A stretch of DNA of 64,000 bases from Saccharina japonica. Taxonomy: Eukaryota; Sar; Phaeophyceae; Laminariales; Laminariaceae. Every line of letters starts with the position of its first letter. Position 1 is the first letter of the stretch. Below, piece after piece: positions 12,529-22,084 of this stretch. The notes beneath the pieces are model-generated. The model was not told the origin of the DNA. It searched no databases and saw nothing but the letters and a program-made list of their open reading frames with translations. The DNA lies in contig MEHQ01002158.1 in the NCBI GenBank assembly GCA_008828725.1, positions 105,911 to 169,910 on the forward strand, given 5' to 3'. The translations under genes and the position numbers were made by a program.

Positions 12529-15500
12529 AGACACCCTGTATCGTGTGCAGTGTTGGATATCGCATCCAAAGTTTCGATTCATCAAAAGGTTGAACTTCCG
12601 ATATATTATACCAAACGTGCTTTTGCCCCCCATTCCCCCCTGGCACCCCTGTGTAGTGTTTTTTTCGTGCAGGTTTTGAAGAGAGCGTTTCGATGTACAG
12701 CATAAAAACATATCGAAATCGTATGCATCACTTTCTGTTTTTGTTATTATCGGCACCGTTTCGAACTCGGTTATCGTTCGATATGCAACGAACACTAACC
12801 CCGGCTTTTTGTTCAACAGAATGTCCCCCACCGAGCGTAGGAAGCTCCTCCTGCAATATATGACACGAGGAGCAAAAACAAAAAGCGATATCCAGTAGAA
12901 AGCCCTTCTCTTGGTTTGTATATACGCAGAGATCAGAAAATTCTGGGAAAAATATTTCCCCTATGATAAAAACAAACGCGGGAAAACAAAACACGCCCCG
13001 ATTAGCACACTCCGACCCGGACCAACAGCAAAATAAGAAACAACACCAATTGTCGCCCACCCTAGTATGAAACGAGGTCGCTTCGGAAGGTGGTCCTAAT
13101 CCCGCCCGGGCCTGATCCCATTTGGCACATTGCTCCACATAGCTGCTCCCACTTTAATGGTGCAGAAATATAATCAGCCCTCCGCAGGAGCCGCAGGAGG
13201 CCCACCAGCCGCCCTGAGGCAAAAGAAACAAGGACGTTGGCGTCTCGTAGATTGATACTATAAACGTACACCGGTTCCCTTGTTTGGTAGTTTTTTTGCT
13301 ACACATGGGGAGGCTTCCAATAGTAAATCATGCTTGGTTATTGAAGAAATGGTGTCCCCCCTTTTAATCTGGCGCCATGTTAAAACCAAGTATTACTGAT
13401 CGATACCCGCGCCTGTTACCGCCCATTGCTGCGGATGGCATTTGTACGTAAGAGTTGAAAATAAAAAGTTTGCGACATCACACACAGTAGTGGGTGCCCC
13501 GAGTTATCGCAGGCGAAGCAAAGGAAGAGGCTGAATGGGATATAAACCTACATATAGTGCGTGTCTTGCTGACCACAACAACTCTTCGCATGCTAACCTT
13601 CGCGTGTGGTATACGAAGTATATATATATTATATATATATATTATATATGTATACATAGGGGTCCTATCTTTTTCCGTGTTTTTCTGTGATCCACCTCCG
13701 TTCCCTACGCATCATAACTCGTTGAACGTTGGCCTTCGATTGAGCAAGAAGAGCGCTAGGTACGATACGCACGGCTTACTTGATTACCGTTCCCACCCAC
13801 TTTTTGTTTGTGTCTGATTTTTGCGCTTGCAGTGTTCGGAGAAAATGATGGTGGAAGCGCGCAAGACTCTTGGCGCAGACAAGGCAGCCGGTGCTGTGAA
13901 ACAGAGGTGAGCCGACTCGTTGAACACCTCACGGCGCTTCGCAAAGCTTGGTGCAAGCAATGTTCTGCCTGGTTGGTGAAAACCCAACGTGCTCCGACCC
14001 GGCATTGTAGGGATGCGAGGGTCTATGGTCATGCGACTACGGCCGTGCACGACATGAGTACACCCACCCCCCTCCTTCCTCCCCCCTCCAGTGCCTTGAA
14101 ACCCCTTTTTGTACTGCACTCCCATCGTGTTTACAAATCACTTGGAATTAGAGTCAACATTATCTTTCTGTACGCTGCACTACTAAAAAATACAATGGTT
14201 AAAAGCCCTTCAGAATTGCACCAAACCTTTGTTTTCAGGACCAACTGCTTGGAATAGTGTAACGTTTTGTTTTTCGCAGCACTGAAAGGGCTACCCGTAT
14301 GCTGTCATCAAGATAATACGGTAGCACCACCCCGTATACTGTCATCAAGATAATATGGTAGCACCACCCCCTTATACTGTTATCAAGATAACACCCCCCC
14401 CTTATACTGTAATCAAGATAACACACCCCATTATACAGTAATCAAGATAAGACACCCCCTTATACTGTAATCACGATAACACCCCCCCTTATACTGTAAT
14501 CAAGATAACACACCGCCTTATACTGTAATCAAGATAACACACTACCTTACACTGTAATCAAGATAACACACCGCCTTATACTGTAATCAAGATAATAACA
14601 CACACCTTGGGATGAACTTCCGAGTTCATTTTCTTCAAAATACGGGGGGGGGGGGGGGGGGGACCTTTGTTGATCAGGCCGCGTTTTGTTGATGAAAACA
14701 GGCGGATGCTGTGTGCTCGCTTTGCCGAATCGCATGTAGTGAGCTATGCAGGTTATTTTGCCCACCCTTCGCATATAGGACAGATCACCGATCTTCTCTA
14801 GATGATCTGTATGATTTGTCAGGGCAGATGATCTGTATGATCTGTACGATCTAGCTAAGTTGCAGGATGGGACCCGTATGATCTTCACGACCTAGCACAT
14901 GTTGCCTGGGTTGGATCTGTGCTGGATAGATCCTTCACAGTGTCTTATAACGGCGAGCTAGGAAGCTAGATGATCTATCTGATCTATCTGTAGATGATCT
15001 ATCTGTAGATAATCTATCTGTAGATGATCTATTTGTAGATGATATGTCTGACGTGTGAACATTTTCAAGCTTAACTGAGAATCTGCGGGGCTGTTGGGCG
15101 TTGGGCGAGGTTGCAAGATTTAACGCTTTCTATGTATGTTTGTTTTGCGTAGATGCATGCGGGGAAACGGCTCAACACGTTTTTCCGAGCGCATTCCAAA
15201 CGCGGGGCAAACTGCAGGGTACTTGTTCATATTATTGCGGGCCCGGGCTGTCAATAGAACTACCAACAGGAGGTTATCCTATTCCGCTCCATGGGAGGGA
15301 GGGAAGGAGGGAGGGAGGGAGGGAGGGAGGGAAGGAGGGAGGGAGAGAAGGAGGGAGAGAAGGAGGGAGGGAGGGAGAGAGAGAAGGAGTGAGACTCTCG
15401 GCGGTCTTATCACATAATCATACTTACCCGAGCTGTCCGCCGTTCACCCTGTTTACGTTATGTTCCTGTCACGGGCGGGGGGGGGGGCTGCATGTGCGCG

Positions 15501-17582
15501 CGCAAAACAGACAAGGCCAAGTGCGTAGGGCTGAAGAACACAATCCACGTTCTGGTGGTCGACGACAACACGATCTGCCAGAAGGTGCTCTGCCGCACTC
15601 TCGCCAACCTGAACTGCACCACGGAAGTCGCCGCCAATGGACAGCAAGTGAGTGCGCGTGCATGGTTGATAGTTGTCAAGGAAAGATCAATGGTTGGTTG
15701 TCACAGAAACGCCACCATAACCGCCAGTCAACGTATATATATATATATGTATAGCAGTTGGTGAGGAGGGGGCGCAAGAAAAAATTGCCCCGAGACGCGT
15801 ATTACGATGCGGGTAGCATTTGTTTTGGACAAAACATTTATGGTTGAAGACGGGGCTCCTTAGCCCCTTTTAGTAGTGCAGTGTGCACATAAGCCTAAGT
15901 CTGAGTCTACTTTCAAGTGTTTTCCCCTACAATGGGAGAGGAGTCCCTAAGGCCTAAACGGGTTATAACCGGGGAAATGGCCAAAAACGCGTCAAATCCC
16001 CATTTACGAGTGTTTTTTTTTTTGACGAAAAAAACGTTGTGAACCTAATAGTAATAGGCCATTGGATAACAAGTTCGTTTTTTTTTCCAAAAAGCCAGTA
16101 ATTTTGGGTGAGGCATACTATGAACAAGTAACAATAGTAGAACAAAGCTCCTCAAGCAAGCATCATACTCGTAGCCTCAAAAATACTTACTCGTGGGTGA
16201 CTAATTTAGACTCATCCCACGGTATACCATAAAGGGGTTGCCGTTAGCTTATGCCTTCTGAGGCAATATTTTGTTTGACCGGGTTGAGCCCCTCATGCGA
16301 GTGTTATGGTATTATTGCTGGAATGATGTGGAAATGCCGGTAAACGCCTGGAAAACAGGTACGTATTGGGATCGGTATTATAGTACTTGGAAGGCGTATC
16401 ATATATTAGATGGAACCCGGGGGTTTCCAAGGCGATGCAAACTCGAGCCTTCAGCCTTCCAGTCTTTCCTCGTGCGAAAATGAATTAAAATATGGTAATA
16501 ACTCATCCCACGGTATACCATATATAGAGGTTGCAGCAACTTTTTGCCTTCTCAGGCAATATGTTTTTTATTGACAAATAGTATGCTCCTCAAGTGGGTA
16601 TTAGAGTCACTGCCGGTTTAGAATGATAATGTTGCTCGTACATATTTGTTTTTCGGAATACTGGTAGGTGTAGGTACTACGTACAGATGTTCGGCCGGAT
16701 CGCACGAACAAACCTAAACCTTCTTCGAAGGAGTCATGATTTCGGGTGAAATTATTGAGCTCCTCGTTGTGAGGAGCTCAGAAAAAAAGCCGCCGCCCCT
16801 ATAAGGCACACGGTATAAGAGGACAGGGTATCCCTAGCCAGGTCAGCCTATGGAACGGGTACTCGTTGGTACGCACGTGTGTTGTTTGCGTAGAGATAGA
16901 AGAAGAGCAGGTTTTATTCCGTTTTCGCGTGATGATCGACTGAAAAGGGAGGCGAGATGGCCAAAAGGCCATCGGGGAGCCCCTGGCTCCCATCTAAGAT
17001 ACCGCCTTCCAAGTTACTACCAATACGATTCTTATACCTGATACCAGGTATTTACCAAACGTTTCCATATCATACCAGCTGTACCATAACACTAGCCCAC
17101 TCTGATGAGCCGTATATGCAGAAATATGATAAATTCGTGGAAACCCCGATTCCGCGAACTAAAACATGAGTCGAAGATGCGGCTCCTCAAAACCCACTCC
17201 CACACCTCGGAACGGCAAGGCTACGAAGCCGAATGCCAGCTGTACCATAACACACTCCTATAAGGCACACTTGCTCAGGTGCTACCCCTGTATGCCGTAA
17301 GCTTAACGCCCCCGGCCTGACGATAATAGACGCAGCGCCCCTGCTTGGGGGAGGGGAAAAAAAAGACCCTTCTCCCTACCCCAACCCCTCCCCCCCACAA
17401 GCGGTTTTTAGTAAGATGCAGCTCAGCCTTCAGGCGACTTCGCCCAGCACCTCCCGGCGCTTCGCAAAAGCTCGGTGCAAGCAATGCCTGCCTGGTCGGT
17501 GAAAACCCGACGTGCTCCGTCCCGACATTGTAGGGATGCGAGGGTCGATGTTCCTACGACCACGGCCATATATGACATGAGT

Positions 17583-17627
<45 letters not shown>

Positions 17628-18770
17628 CCCCCCCCCCCCCCCCCCCCCCTCCCCCTCCTCTTCTCTCTCCTCTTCCCGCTGGCGAGCGCACGCACGGGGC
17701 ACGTTCCTGGCCCAGTGGTTATCATATGGTGTATTCTCTGACAAAATCATAATCTGGGGTCTGGTTGCCGGACGACCTTGGACCTAAGATAGTCCCCAAG
17801 GGATACGCGTAGCAACTATCCCTTTGCTCGTAGTCAGAGCTTCCCTACGGAGCCCAGATCCCCTACAGCCACTGAACTGCTGTACGTAGTTTGATAAGTA
17901 CCAGTCTTACGTATCATCCTTTGTTTCGTCGCTCTATCTAGCTTAAAATTAAGCGGGCAGAGGAACTCACCTTAACCTTGCCCCCCCCCCTCCCTCCCCA
18001 AACCCGACTGCTGCGATCAAACCAGGCCGCGGATAAGATGGCGGCTCACCAAGTGTCCATCTACTCTTTGGTGCTGATGGACCTCCGCATGCCCATCATG
18101 GACGGGCTGTCGGCAACTCGTGTCATCCGCCACAAGCTGGGCATCAAACACATCCCCATCGTGGTGAGACACAACGACAACAACAATAAAAATGTTCAAG
18201 GGTGTGTGTGTACGAATTCTGCTGTAGTACCAGGTACTGTACGTTGCAGTTACCCGACCCGATATTATTCGTGGTTCATCGAGTGAACGAATTTTTTATG
18301 ATGCTGGCCTTTCGGCTATCGCTATTCGCGTGGCATCGGGAGCAAGTTGCATCGTCACTTTTCAGCATGGATTATGACGTGTTCTCACTGACATGGGTAC
18401 ACAGCCATTGACAAATATAGGCTCTGTTCCGCGCCCCCCCCCCCCCCCCCCCCCCCCACCCCCCTGCTCGCGCGCCTCCCCACTCCCTCTCCGCTGGAAA
18501 CGCATTCGCACAATCTCCCTGGAGTACAGCTATTGATAGCACTCGATATGTAAAATCTGCAAGAATACCATGTGCTTCTGTTGGGTGTATCGACTACGTA
18601 CTCACTGGCCTACTTGAGTCACGTGGCTATACAGGCCAATGGGTGGTGCTATATACCAGGTATATAACCAATACTTAACCAACAGCTTCCCTACTCTAGG
18701 CATTCATAGTCGACCTTTTTAACCGTAAAAAAATCGTTGTTGCGGCCAAAACTGTCTATTTTTCGATGCG

Positions 18771-18824
<54 letters not shown>

Positions 18825-19093
18825 ACTGCCGACCTCAGCACCGATGACTCGCTAATTTTTGGCAATGCTCGCTCGCTCCGTGTCTTGTCTGTCTGTGTGT
18901 GCGTGTGCGTGTGCGTGCGTGTGTGTGCTCCGTGCGACAGGCAATTTCTGCGGAAAGGAGCGACGAGCTTTGCAAGGAATGCTTCAGCGCCGGGATGGAC
19001 GATTTCATCCAGAAGCCCGCCAGCAAAGACGGCATCCAAGAGACCCTGCAAAAGTTGGGCGTCCTGCCCTCCGATGGAAGCGACACCCCGTGA
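1926..19093 (+). CDS. Hybrid histidine kinase (3' part of gene; partial at 5' end)
   Basis: Exons that I can support: 1926-2039, 3204-3902 (or ending 3887), 7925-7991, 12408-12487, possibly a micro-exon at 12821-12837, 13834-13906, 15511(or 15516)-15647, 18026-18163 and 18941-19093 with the TGA stop. The protein autophosphorylates a histidine and passes the phosphate to its own receiver domain. Visible in order are the HATPase N box (KNSVKL, catalytic Asn at 2004-2006), G1 box (DTGPGIE), a long low-complexity insertion, the G2 box (GGIGLGL), a linker, and a full receiver with the Asp-Asp pair (15561-15566), phospho-acceptor Asp in MDLRMP (18080-18082), Ser switch residue (18947-18949) and Lys in QKP (19013-19015). 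The dimerisation domain must lie upstream of the window. The final HATPase strand is missing and may fall in the N gap at 11057-11974. Phases join cleanly at 2039/3204, 15647/18026 and 18163/18941. They do not join at 3902/7925, 7991/12408 or 13906/15511, so exons are missing or mis-bounded there. Substrate or ligand is unknown. Confidence 0.8.
2310..2640. repeat. GATC-rich dispersed family, copy
   Basis: Begins near CATGATTTAGATA...GTCAGGGCAG, holds about 14 GATCTGTAT units (2356-2485), then GCGTTGGATCTGTAG, AGATCCTGCACAGCGTCT, ACGGCTTGTTAGGATC and GATCTGCCCCAACGTGTG. It lies in the histidine-kinase intron before the G1 exon. Confidence 0.7.
3204..3902 (+). CDS. Histidine kinase exon: G1 box plus disordered insertion
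   Basis: Begins directly after TATATATATATAG. A nine-residue Gln run is followed by VNLTFSVKDTGPGIE, the G1 ATP-lid motif (Asp at 3336-3338), then an F-box-like stretch VNALFQKYWQHTF. About 150 residues of Pro/Ser/Ala/Gly- and Glu-rich low complexity follow, in the position where the ATP lid sits in the family. Donors at 3903 (AAG|GTGAAT) and 3888 (TCG|GTGAAG) are both in phase 0; I cannot choose between them. Confidence 0.75.
3947..4035. mobile_element. Stowaway-like mini-MITE
   Basis: A roughly 85-bp imperfect palindrome: TACCACTATGGGCGGGATATAAGGACCGTTT on the left pairs with AAACGATCCTTACATTTGCGCCCAAAGTA on the right. It lies in an intron of the histidine kinase. It is one of about ten copies in the window. 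Confidence 0.6.
4330..7145. repeat. Satellite array with 418-bp higher-order period
   Basis: Fifteen copies of a GTTTCCACACCGTGCG-like motif lie at about 4392, 4571, 4747, 4928, 5110, 5287, 5465, 5645, 5770, 6010, 6188, 6428, 6605, 6845 and 7023. The first eight are about 180 bp apart. From 5770 the spacing alternates 240 and 178 bp, giving a 418-bp dimer repeated three times. Units also share GTCCCCGGGTGG and GGAGTTGTA-ATGTATGGAGGGATTTCC. The many open frames across it are by-products of GC-rich repetition, not genes. The array lies in the intron between the G1 and G2 exons of the histidine kinase. Confidence 0.85.
7590..7915 (-). mobile_element. Nested poly(C)-tailed retroelement ends (B, A, B)
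   Basis: Three truncated element ends in series, all with the tail to the right on the + strand: B-type (about 7600-7680), A-type (7690-7805, containing ATTGTAGGGATGCAAGGGTC and CACGACATGAGTACA), then B-type (7808-7875) with a C run of about 40. B-type ends read TGCTCCGTCTCGAAAG ... ACGACTAAAG...GCAACAA then C(n). Orientation here means the tail is downstream on +; the '-' label only reflects that the copies are inverted relative to those starting with poly-G. Confidence 0.7.
7925..7991 (+). CDS. Histidine kinase exon: HATPase G2 box
   Basis: In-frame reading GGIGLGLNVAYNLVQGMGG fits the G2 box and following helix of histidine-kinase ATPases. The donor is CTTCAT|GTAAGT in phase 0. The only nearby acceptor is CATCGAG|CGG at 7924, which leaves one extra base and does not match the phase of the preceding exon. 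A C run of about 40 bases (7873-7915) sits directly before the acceptor; an assembly error there, or a missed exon, could explain the mismatch. Confidence 0.7.
8388..8775. repeat. 'GCACTATAG' tandem element, copy 1
   Basis: Starts with TAGTGCCGGTATGTATGCG, whose first 12 bases reappear inverted as ATACCGGCACTA about 25 bp later. About five units of roughly 58 bp follow, of the type GGCACTATAGAGGGACCACTA...CACTATAGCGGGCAGCC. Two related copies lie head to tail at 38270-39070. Confidence 0.75.
9279..9374. repeat. (AGAGCT)n microsatellite
   Basis: About 16 perfect hexamers of AGAGCT. AGCT is itself palindromic, so both strands carry almost the same pattern. Confidence 0.9.
9425..9690 (-). mobile_element. 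Three tandem B-type retroelement 3' ends with poly(C) tails
   Basis: Read on the minus strand, TGCTCCGTCTCGAAAGGGAT...CAAATGACTAAGGC is followed by a C-rich tail. This unit is repeated three times (9690-9605, 9607-9547 and 9505-9425). The first abuts the LINE ORF2 remnant at 9691, which suggests that the unit is the LINE 3' end and that later copies inserted into, or duplicated at, the homopolymer tail. Confidence 0.7.
9691..10330 (-). pseudogene. Degraded LINE ORF2 C-terminal remnant
   Basis: Minus-strand frames give consecutive protein-like pieces broken by at least two frameshifts: a helical stretch (VRWDSVVEKVW..., 10343 down), then LKLRFRVGDLDLPE followed by CPCGK, then HIVGECEIYKEER and IAILGGRW..NIWKQRNERPNVGG. 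The CPCG...H-I-x-G-E-C spacing resembles the Cys/His cluster found after the reverse transcriptase domain in many non-LTR retrotransposons. No reverse transcriptase core is left. The frame runs on into the B-type 3' end at 9690. Not functional. Confidence 0.6.
10331..10390 (-). mobile_element. A-type poly(C)-tailed end, 5'-truncated
   Basis: On + it reads G(18) then TGTACTCATGCCATGCATGGCCGTAG, joining GACCAGGCAAGGG. It is a very short copy placed at the upstream edge of the LINE remnant. Confidence 0.55.
10966..11056 (-). mobile_element. A-type poly(C)-tailed end running into the assembly gap
   Basis: On + it reads G(10) TGTACTTTATTTTCATGC ... CTCGCATCCCTACGAGGCCGGAACGGAGCATG and then N. The gap therefore starts inside a repeat copy, which probably caused it. 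Confidence 0.65.
11057..11974. other. Assembly gap (918 N)
   Basis: Run of N flanked on both sides by A-type retroelement ends. It falls in the histidine-kinase intron between the G2-box exon and the next supported exon, and could hide the exon for the last HATPase strand. Confidence 0.95.
11975..12165 (-). mobile_element. A-type then B-type poly(C)-tailed ends
   Basis: On +: GGGTGTACTCATGTCG ... CTACAATGCCGGGACGGGGCA (A-type, 11975-12055), then GGCGTACTCATTTTTTGC ... CCCTTTCGAGACGGAGCA (B-type, 12083-12160). Confidence 0.65.
12408..12487 (+). CDS. Histidine kinase linker exon
   Basis: The only frame open up to the donor (CTATCAG|GTACGG) reads VLESEAAKRIVDIPPGLKP and then NLLS, leaving one base (phase 1). 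The acceptor CGCAAAG leaves one base before the first codon, which does not follow from phase 0 at 7991. A 36-G run begins just inside the intron. Likely linker between HATPase and receiver; no domain recognised. Confidence 0.5.
12821..12837 (+). CDS. Possible 17-nt micro-exon of the histidine kinase
   Basis: Between TTGTTCAACAG and GTAGGA, the bases AATGTCCCCCACCGAGC (about 12821-12837) would restore phase from 1 to 0 and encode ECPPPS. This is the phase needed to enter the next exon as CSEKMMVEARK. Support is splice-phase arithmetic only. Confidence 0.25.
13834..13906 (+). CDS. Histidine kinase linker exon 2
   Basis: Acceptor TTGCGCTTGCAG and donor CAGAG|GTGAGC. The frame CSEKMMVEARKTLGADKAAG looks like a charged helical linker and has the better third-position GC. 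A second open frame (FGENDGG...) would fit phase 0 at the donor. The exon boundaries are firm; the frame is not. Confidence 0.5.
13915..14080 (-). mobile_element. A-type poly(C)-tailed end (tail to the right)
   Basis: Reads GGCGCTTCGCAAAGCTTGGTG...GTGCTCCGACCCGGCATTG...CACGACATGAGTACACCC with a short C-rich tail. It begins a few bases after a histidine-kinase donor site. Confidence 0.65.
14285..14600. repeat. 29-bp tandem repeat 'CTTATACTGTAATCAAGATAA'
   Basis: About ten units of CCCCTTATACTGTAATCAAG followed by ATAACACA, period about 29 bp. The last unit is followed by a G run at 14643-14662. Confidence 0.8.
14780..15060. repeat. GATC-rich dispersed family, copy
   Basis: Contains GATGATCTGTATGATCTG units, the phrases GATGGGACCCGTATGATC and GTTGGATCTGTGCTGG, then (GATCTATCTGTA)n and ACGTGTGAACATT. 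The same order of phrases is seen at 2310-2640, 29975-30300 and 35960-36225. Confidence 0.65.
15295..15395. repeat. (GGGA)n/(GGGAGGGA) purine tract
   Basis: About 100 bp of GGGAGGGAGGAAGG-type purine repeats, immediately before the receiver exon region. Confidence 0.8.
15511..15647 (+). CDS. Histidine kinase exon: receiver domain, first half
   Basis: Encodes NTIHVLVVDDNTICQKVLCR and then TLANLNCTTEVAANGQQ, the first strand and helix of a response-regulator receiver with the acidic Asp-Asp pair. The donor is CAGCAA|GTGAGT, phase 0. The acceptor is either AAAACAG (15510) or ACAAG (15515). Confidence 0.85.
16150..16620. repeat. Dispersed repeat with TGCCTTCTGAGGCA hairpin, two units
   Basis: ACTCATCCCACGGTATACCAT ... 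GGGGTTGC...TGCCTTCTGAGGCAATAT occurs at 16210-16272, and again as ACTCATCCCACGGTATACC...TGCCTTCTCAGGCAATAT at 16500-16563. An inverted relative lies at 22100-22225. Confidence 0.6.
16800..17275. mobile_element. Divergent relative of the short LTR element
   Basis: 17085-17235 (CTAGCCCACTCTGATGAGCCG ... CATGAGTCGAAGATGCGGCTC) matches the start of the interior of the 448-1638 element at roughly 80% by eye. The preceding few hundred bases end ACCATAACA, similar to the LTR end ACCATTACA. No intact second LTR found. Confidence 0.45.
17415..17650 (-). mobile_element. A-type poly(C)-tailed end with long C tail
   Basis: Reads CTCAGCCTTCAGGCGACTTC...GCGCTTCGCAAAAGCTCG...GTCGGTGAAAACCCGACG...ATGACATGAGTAC, then more than 60 C interrupted once by GGTA. 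Confidence 0.75.
18026..18163 (+). CDS. Histidine kinase exon: receiver phospho-acceptor segment
   Basis: Phase 0 both ends, 46 codons: AADKMAAHQVSIYSLVLMDL followed by RMPIMDG and HIPIV. The Asp of MDLRMP is the conserved phospho-acceptor. Acceptor AAACCAG, donor GTG|GTGAGA. Confidence 0.92.
18776..18823. repeat. (CTG)n microsatellite
   Basis: About 15 CTG triplets in the last intron of the histidine kinase. Confidence 0.9.
18941..19093 (+). CDS. Histidine kinase terminal exon: receiver end and stop
   Basis: Starts after CGTGCGACAG, phase 0. Encodes AISAERSDELCKECFSAGMD, then DFIQKPASKDGI, and stops at TGA (19091-19093). The Ser of AIS and the Lys of QKP are the switch residues of receivers. 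Only about 20 residues follow the receiver, so there is no output domain after it. Confidence 0.92.
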   Translation, partial: AISAERSDELCKECFSAGMDDFIQKPASKDGIQETLQKLGVLPSDGSDTP

Positions 19094-19750
19094 TTTTCGT
19101 GTCAGCTCGGCCGGCCTAAAATCATCGAGTTGAAAACTTGCGTACCTCGACAGGTCCTGTGGTAGAGTAGAGGTATAGGCACCCGTAAGTTTTTGATTTT
19201 ATTTTGAGCCGCCCCAAGTTAATTCCAGTTTACCCTGCCTGGCCAGCCATATACTAGTTTTTTGTCCGGAAATATTGTCCCCGTTTTGATACTCATGTTT
19301 GAGTCCAAAATATTCTCGGTCAAAGTGGTATGAAGTTATAAACATTTGGCTCTTTTTTTTTTCGTGGGGGTCATGAAATAGTACGTATATATACATGTGT
19401 ACGAGTTCTGTTTTGCTGCCGTACCCTTACCTTTCGTATGTACATATGTAGATTGAACAGATGCAACATAATTTGAGGGTTTTTTTTTTTCTTCCAAAAA
19501 GTGTTGTTTGTTTTCTTCTAATAATTGTTTTTTGTTTTGTTTTGTTTTCAACCATGTGCACGTTGTAATGGAAGGATGTGATACCAGTAAAACTGCGCTG
19601 TATATACTCGTAGGATTAAAAAAAAAAACGAACACGATGCGCGATTCGAGAAGACAGGAAGAAAGCGTTCCCATCCCGCCAGCGAGGCAGAGGGGCGTGT
19701 GGCGGGAGGGGGGTGGGGAGTGGGGTATGCATGATGACGTAGTCTTGATG

Positions 19751-20095
19751 GGGGGGGGGGTGTACTCATGTCGTGCACGGCCGTAGTCTATGACCATAGA
19801 CCCTCGCATCCCTACAATGCCGGGACGGAGCACGTTGGGTTTTCACCAACCAGGCAGACATTGCTTGCACCAAGCGCGAAGCGCCGTTAGGTATTGGGCG
19901 AGTCGCATGAAGGGTGAGCTGCATCCTGCTAAGAACCGCCTCTGAGGCGGACTTGCATATGGACGACAGCTTCAATGAGTTAATTTAATTTCTGGTGTGG
20001 CCACTTCCGGAGGCAGCAATGGGTTTTATATGTAACTGCCTCGCGGATGCCTTACCATATTAACACTACGTGATACGACCATTCCCCTTGTGCGG
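19751..20095 (-). mobile_element. A-type retroelement, near full-length
   Basis: On + it starts G(10) TGTACTCATGTCGTGCACGG and runs through CAATGCCGGGACGGAGCACG, GGGCGAGTCGCATGAAGGG, CCGCCTCTGAGGCGGACTTG and GGTGTGGCCACTTCCGG to ATACGACCATTCC. It is one of two long copies (the other is 23855-24190). No RT or other coding capacity seen. Lies just downstream of the histidine kinase. Confidence 0.75.
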
Positions 20096-20289
20096 AGCAA
20101 AGGTTCTCCACCCCGCACAAATGATCTACTCGACCGCCAGCTTTGGTGACCGCCAAAAAAAAAAAAAAAAAACGGCACCCTGGTTGTCTAGCTCACGCAG
20201 CGAGTGGCGTGTTTTACAGCGTCGTTGCCAACCGACGCCAACCCAACCTATAAATATATCATATATTTATAGGGGGAAGGGGTGGGGTC

Positions 20290-20960
20290 TGGTGCTTCGT
20301 CAGTGTCTCAGGCAGAGACTCGGGCCATGCTTCAAGGGTGTGTTGAATGGGGTTTTATATACTTCAGGGATTCCCGGGGTACCAATCCTGCTTGTTTCGG
20401 TCAGACTTGGGAATGTACCCGGGTACTAAGCCTGTTTTGTTCCAATCAGACTTGCGTATATATAATCTGGGGGTACCCGGGTATCAAGCCTGCTTGTTCC
20501 AGTCAGACCAGGGTATGTACTCGAGTACCCCCGGAGTAGATACTCTACCCGAGAACCAAGGGTACTTGCTCTATTATTCAGACTCGGGTATGCACTTGGG
20601 TACCCCGAGAGTATGCACTCTGGGGGTACCCGGGTATCAAGTCTGCTTGTTCCAGTCAGACCAGGGTATGTACTCGAGTACCCCCGGAGTAGATACTCTA
20701 TCCGAGAACCAAGGGTACTTGTTCTATTAGTCAGACTCGGGTATGCACTTGGGTACCCCGAGAGTATATACTCTGGGGGTACCCGTGTATCAAGCCTGCT
20801 TGTTCCAGTCAGAACCGAGTATGTACCCAGGTCCCCCGAAAGTATATACTCTGGCGATACCCGGGAACCAAGCTTTCTTGTTCCAGTCAGACTCGGGTAT
20901 CTACCGCGGTGCCCCCAAAGGGCATACGGGTATTATACATATGTATCCGGGTACCTCGCG
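20290..20960. repeat. 153-bp minisatellite ('GTACCCGGGTATCAAGCCTG')
   Basis: TGCTTGTTCCAGTCAG recurs at 20491, 20644 and 20797, exactly 153 bp apart, with partial units on both sides. Units are rich in GGGTACCC and CTCGAGTACCC palindromes. Confidence 0.8.
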
Positions 20961-21830
20961 AGAAAATTCCTAGAAAGTACACCCTGACAAGCTTTCTCCC
21001 GAAAGTCCCGTGCTGCTGCGGTTTCTCGGCAGATGTCTGGGCTGTATACTAAGTTTTCGGAGTTGGTGGGGGGCATGGGACTTAGTCGCGTTTCGATTTT
21101 GTTCACATTGGTGTGGAGCAATTGAATTGGACATCGCGCTAGCGTGTGGGGTTTCGACTTTTTTTGCTTTCGTGTGGCGGTGCGCATTTTCTCGTATACA
21201 GACCGAGTCTCTCAAGACGGTTCGTATTGCAGTGGTGGGGGGGGGGGGGGGGGGGTCACGGCCTATTGCCAAGAGAAGGTCAACATGGCTTGGCAAAAGG
21301 CTATACTAATAAAAAGAGATGCAGCAGTGTACCCATTCCGGCTTTTGAAGAGAAATCTGATTGAAGACAAGGTCAAAATGGCTTGGCACGACCGTCACAA
21401 GAAAAAAACTATACAAATCACTATGACCGGGAATATAAGAAACGTTTTTATATTAAAATTCAATCGAAATGATCAAGAGTGGTACACGGTTTAGGAAAAT
21501 CTGTTCTTAACCCATTCAGAACTGGACAAAAAAATCCCACACTAATTCCAAGTAGTTTGTCGCCAAAAACGGAAGACCGGTTCTTAAGGGGTCAAGAGAA
21601 GGTCAGACCCACCCCTCTCTAAAACTGTGATGCCCGCTGTATGTGCGAGTGGAGTCTATAATAAGGCGGATCGTATTGTCTACAATTCGAGACGGGAACT
21701 ACAACAATAGTACGGGTATACGTACGCGTAATATTTTATTTTGGCCTCAAACAGTTTTATGACTGATCGGCCTGATCAGGCTCTTCTCGACTTTGAGGAG
21801 TTATTATTAATAGGAGTATAGAGAATCTAA

Positions 21831-22035
21831 GGGCCCGTTTTAACGAAGAAAAAAAAAATTCAATTTGGAAAAAAAAAAAAAAAAAAAATCCGCTTTTCAT
21901 TGGTCAACACGCGCACCAGCACCAAAGATTAGGATCTTGGGGGGTGCTGGTGCGTGTCTTGACCAATGAAAAGCGAATTTGAATTTTATTTTTTTCAAAT
22001 TGAATTTATTATTTTATACTCGTTAATAAGGGCCC
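21831..22035. mobile_element. MITE with GGGCCC termini and TAA duplication
   Basis: The 205-bp element starts GGGCCCGTTTTAACGA and ends TCGTTAATAAGGGCCC, flanked on both sides by TAA (21828-21830 and 22036-22038). Inner arms also pair (CGCTTTTCATTGGTCAA with TTGACCAATGAAAAGCG; GCACCAGCACC with GGTGCTGGTGC). TAA duplication suggests the PIF/Harbinger class. Confidence 0.75.
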
Positions 22036-22084
22036 TAAATCGTGTACGATGATGGCAGCATTATTCGTCATACGACACTACTAC

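Noticed and set aside
3204-19093. Viral origin for the histidine kinase (phaeoviruses carry such genes)
   Set aside because: The gene has many spliceosomal introns full of host repeats and no neighbouring viral genes, so a cellular gene is the simpler reading.
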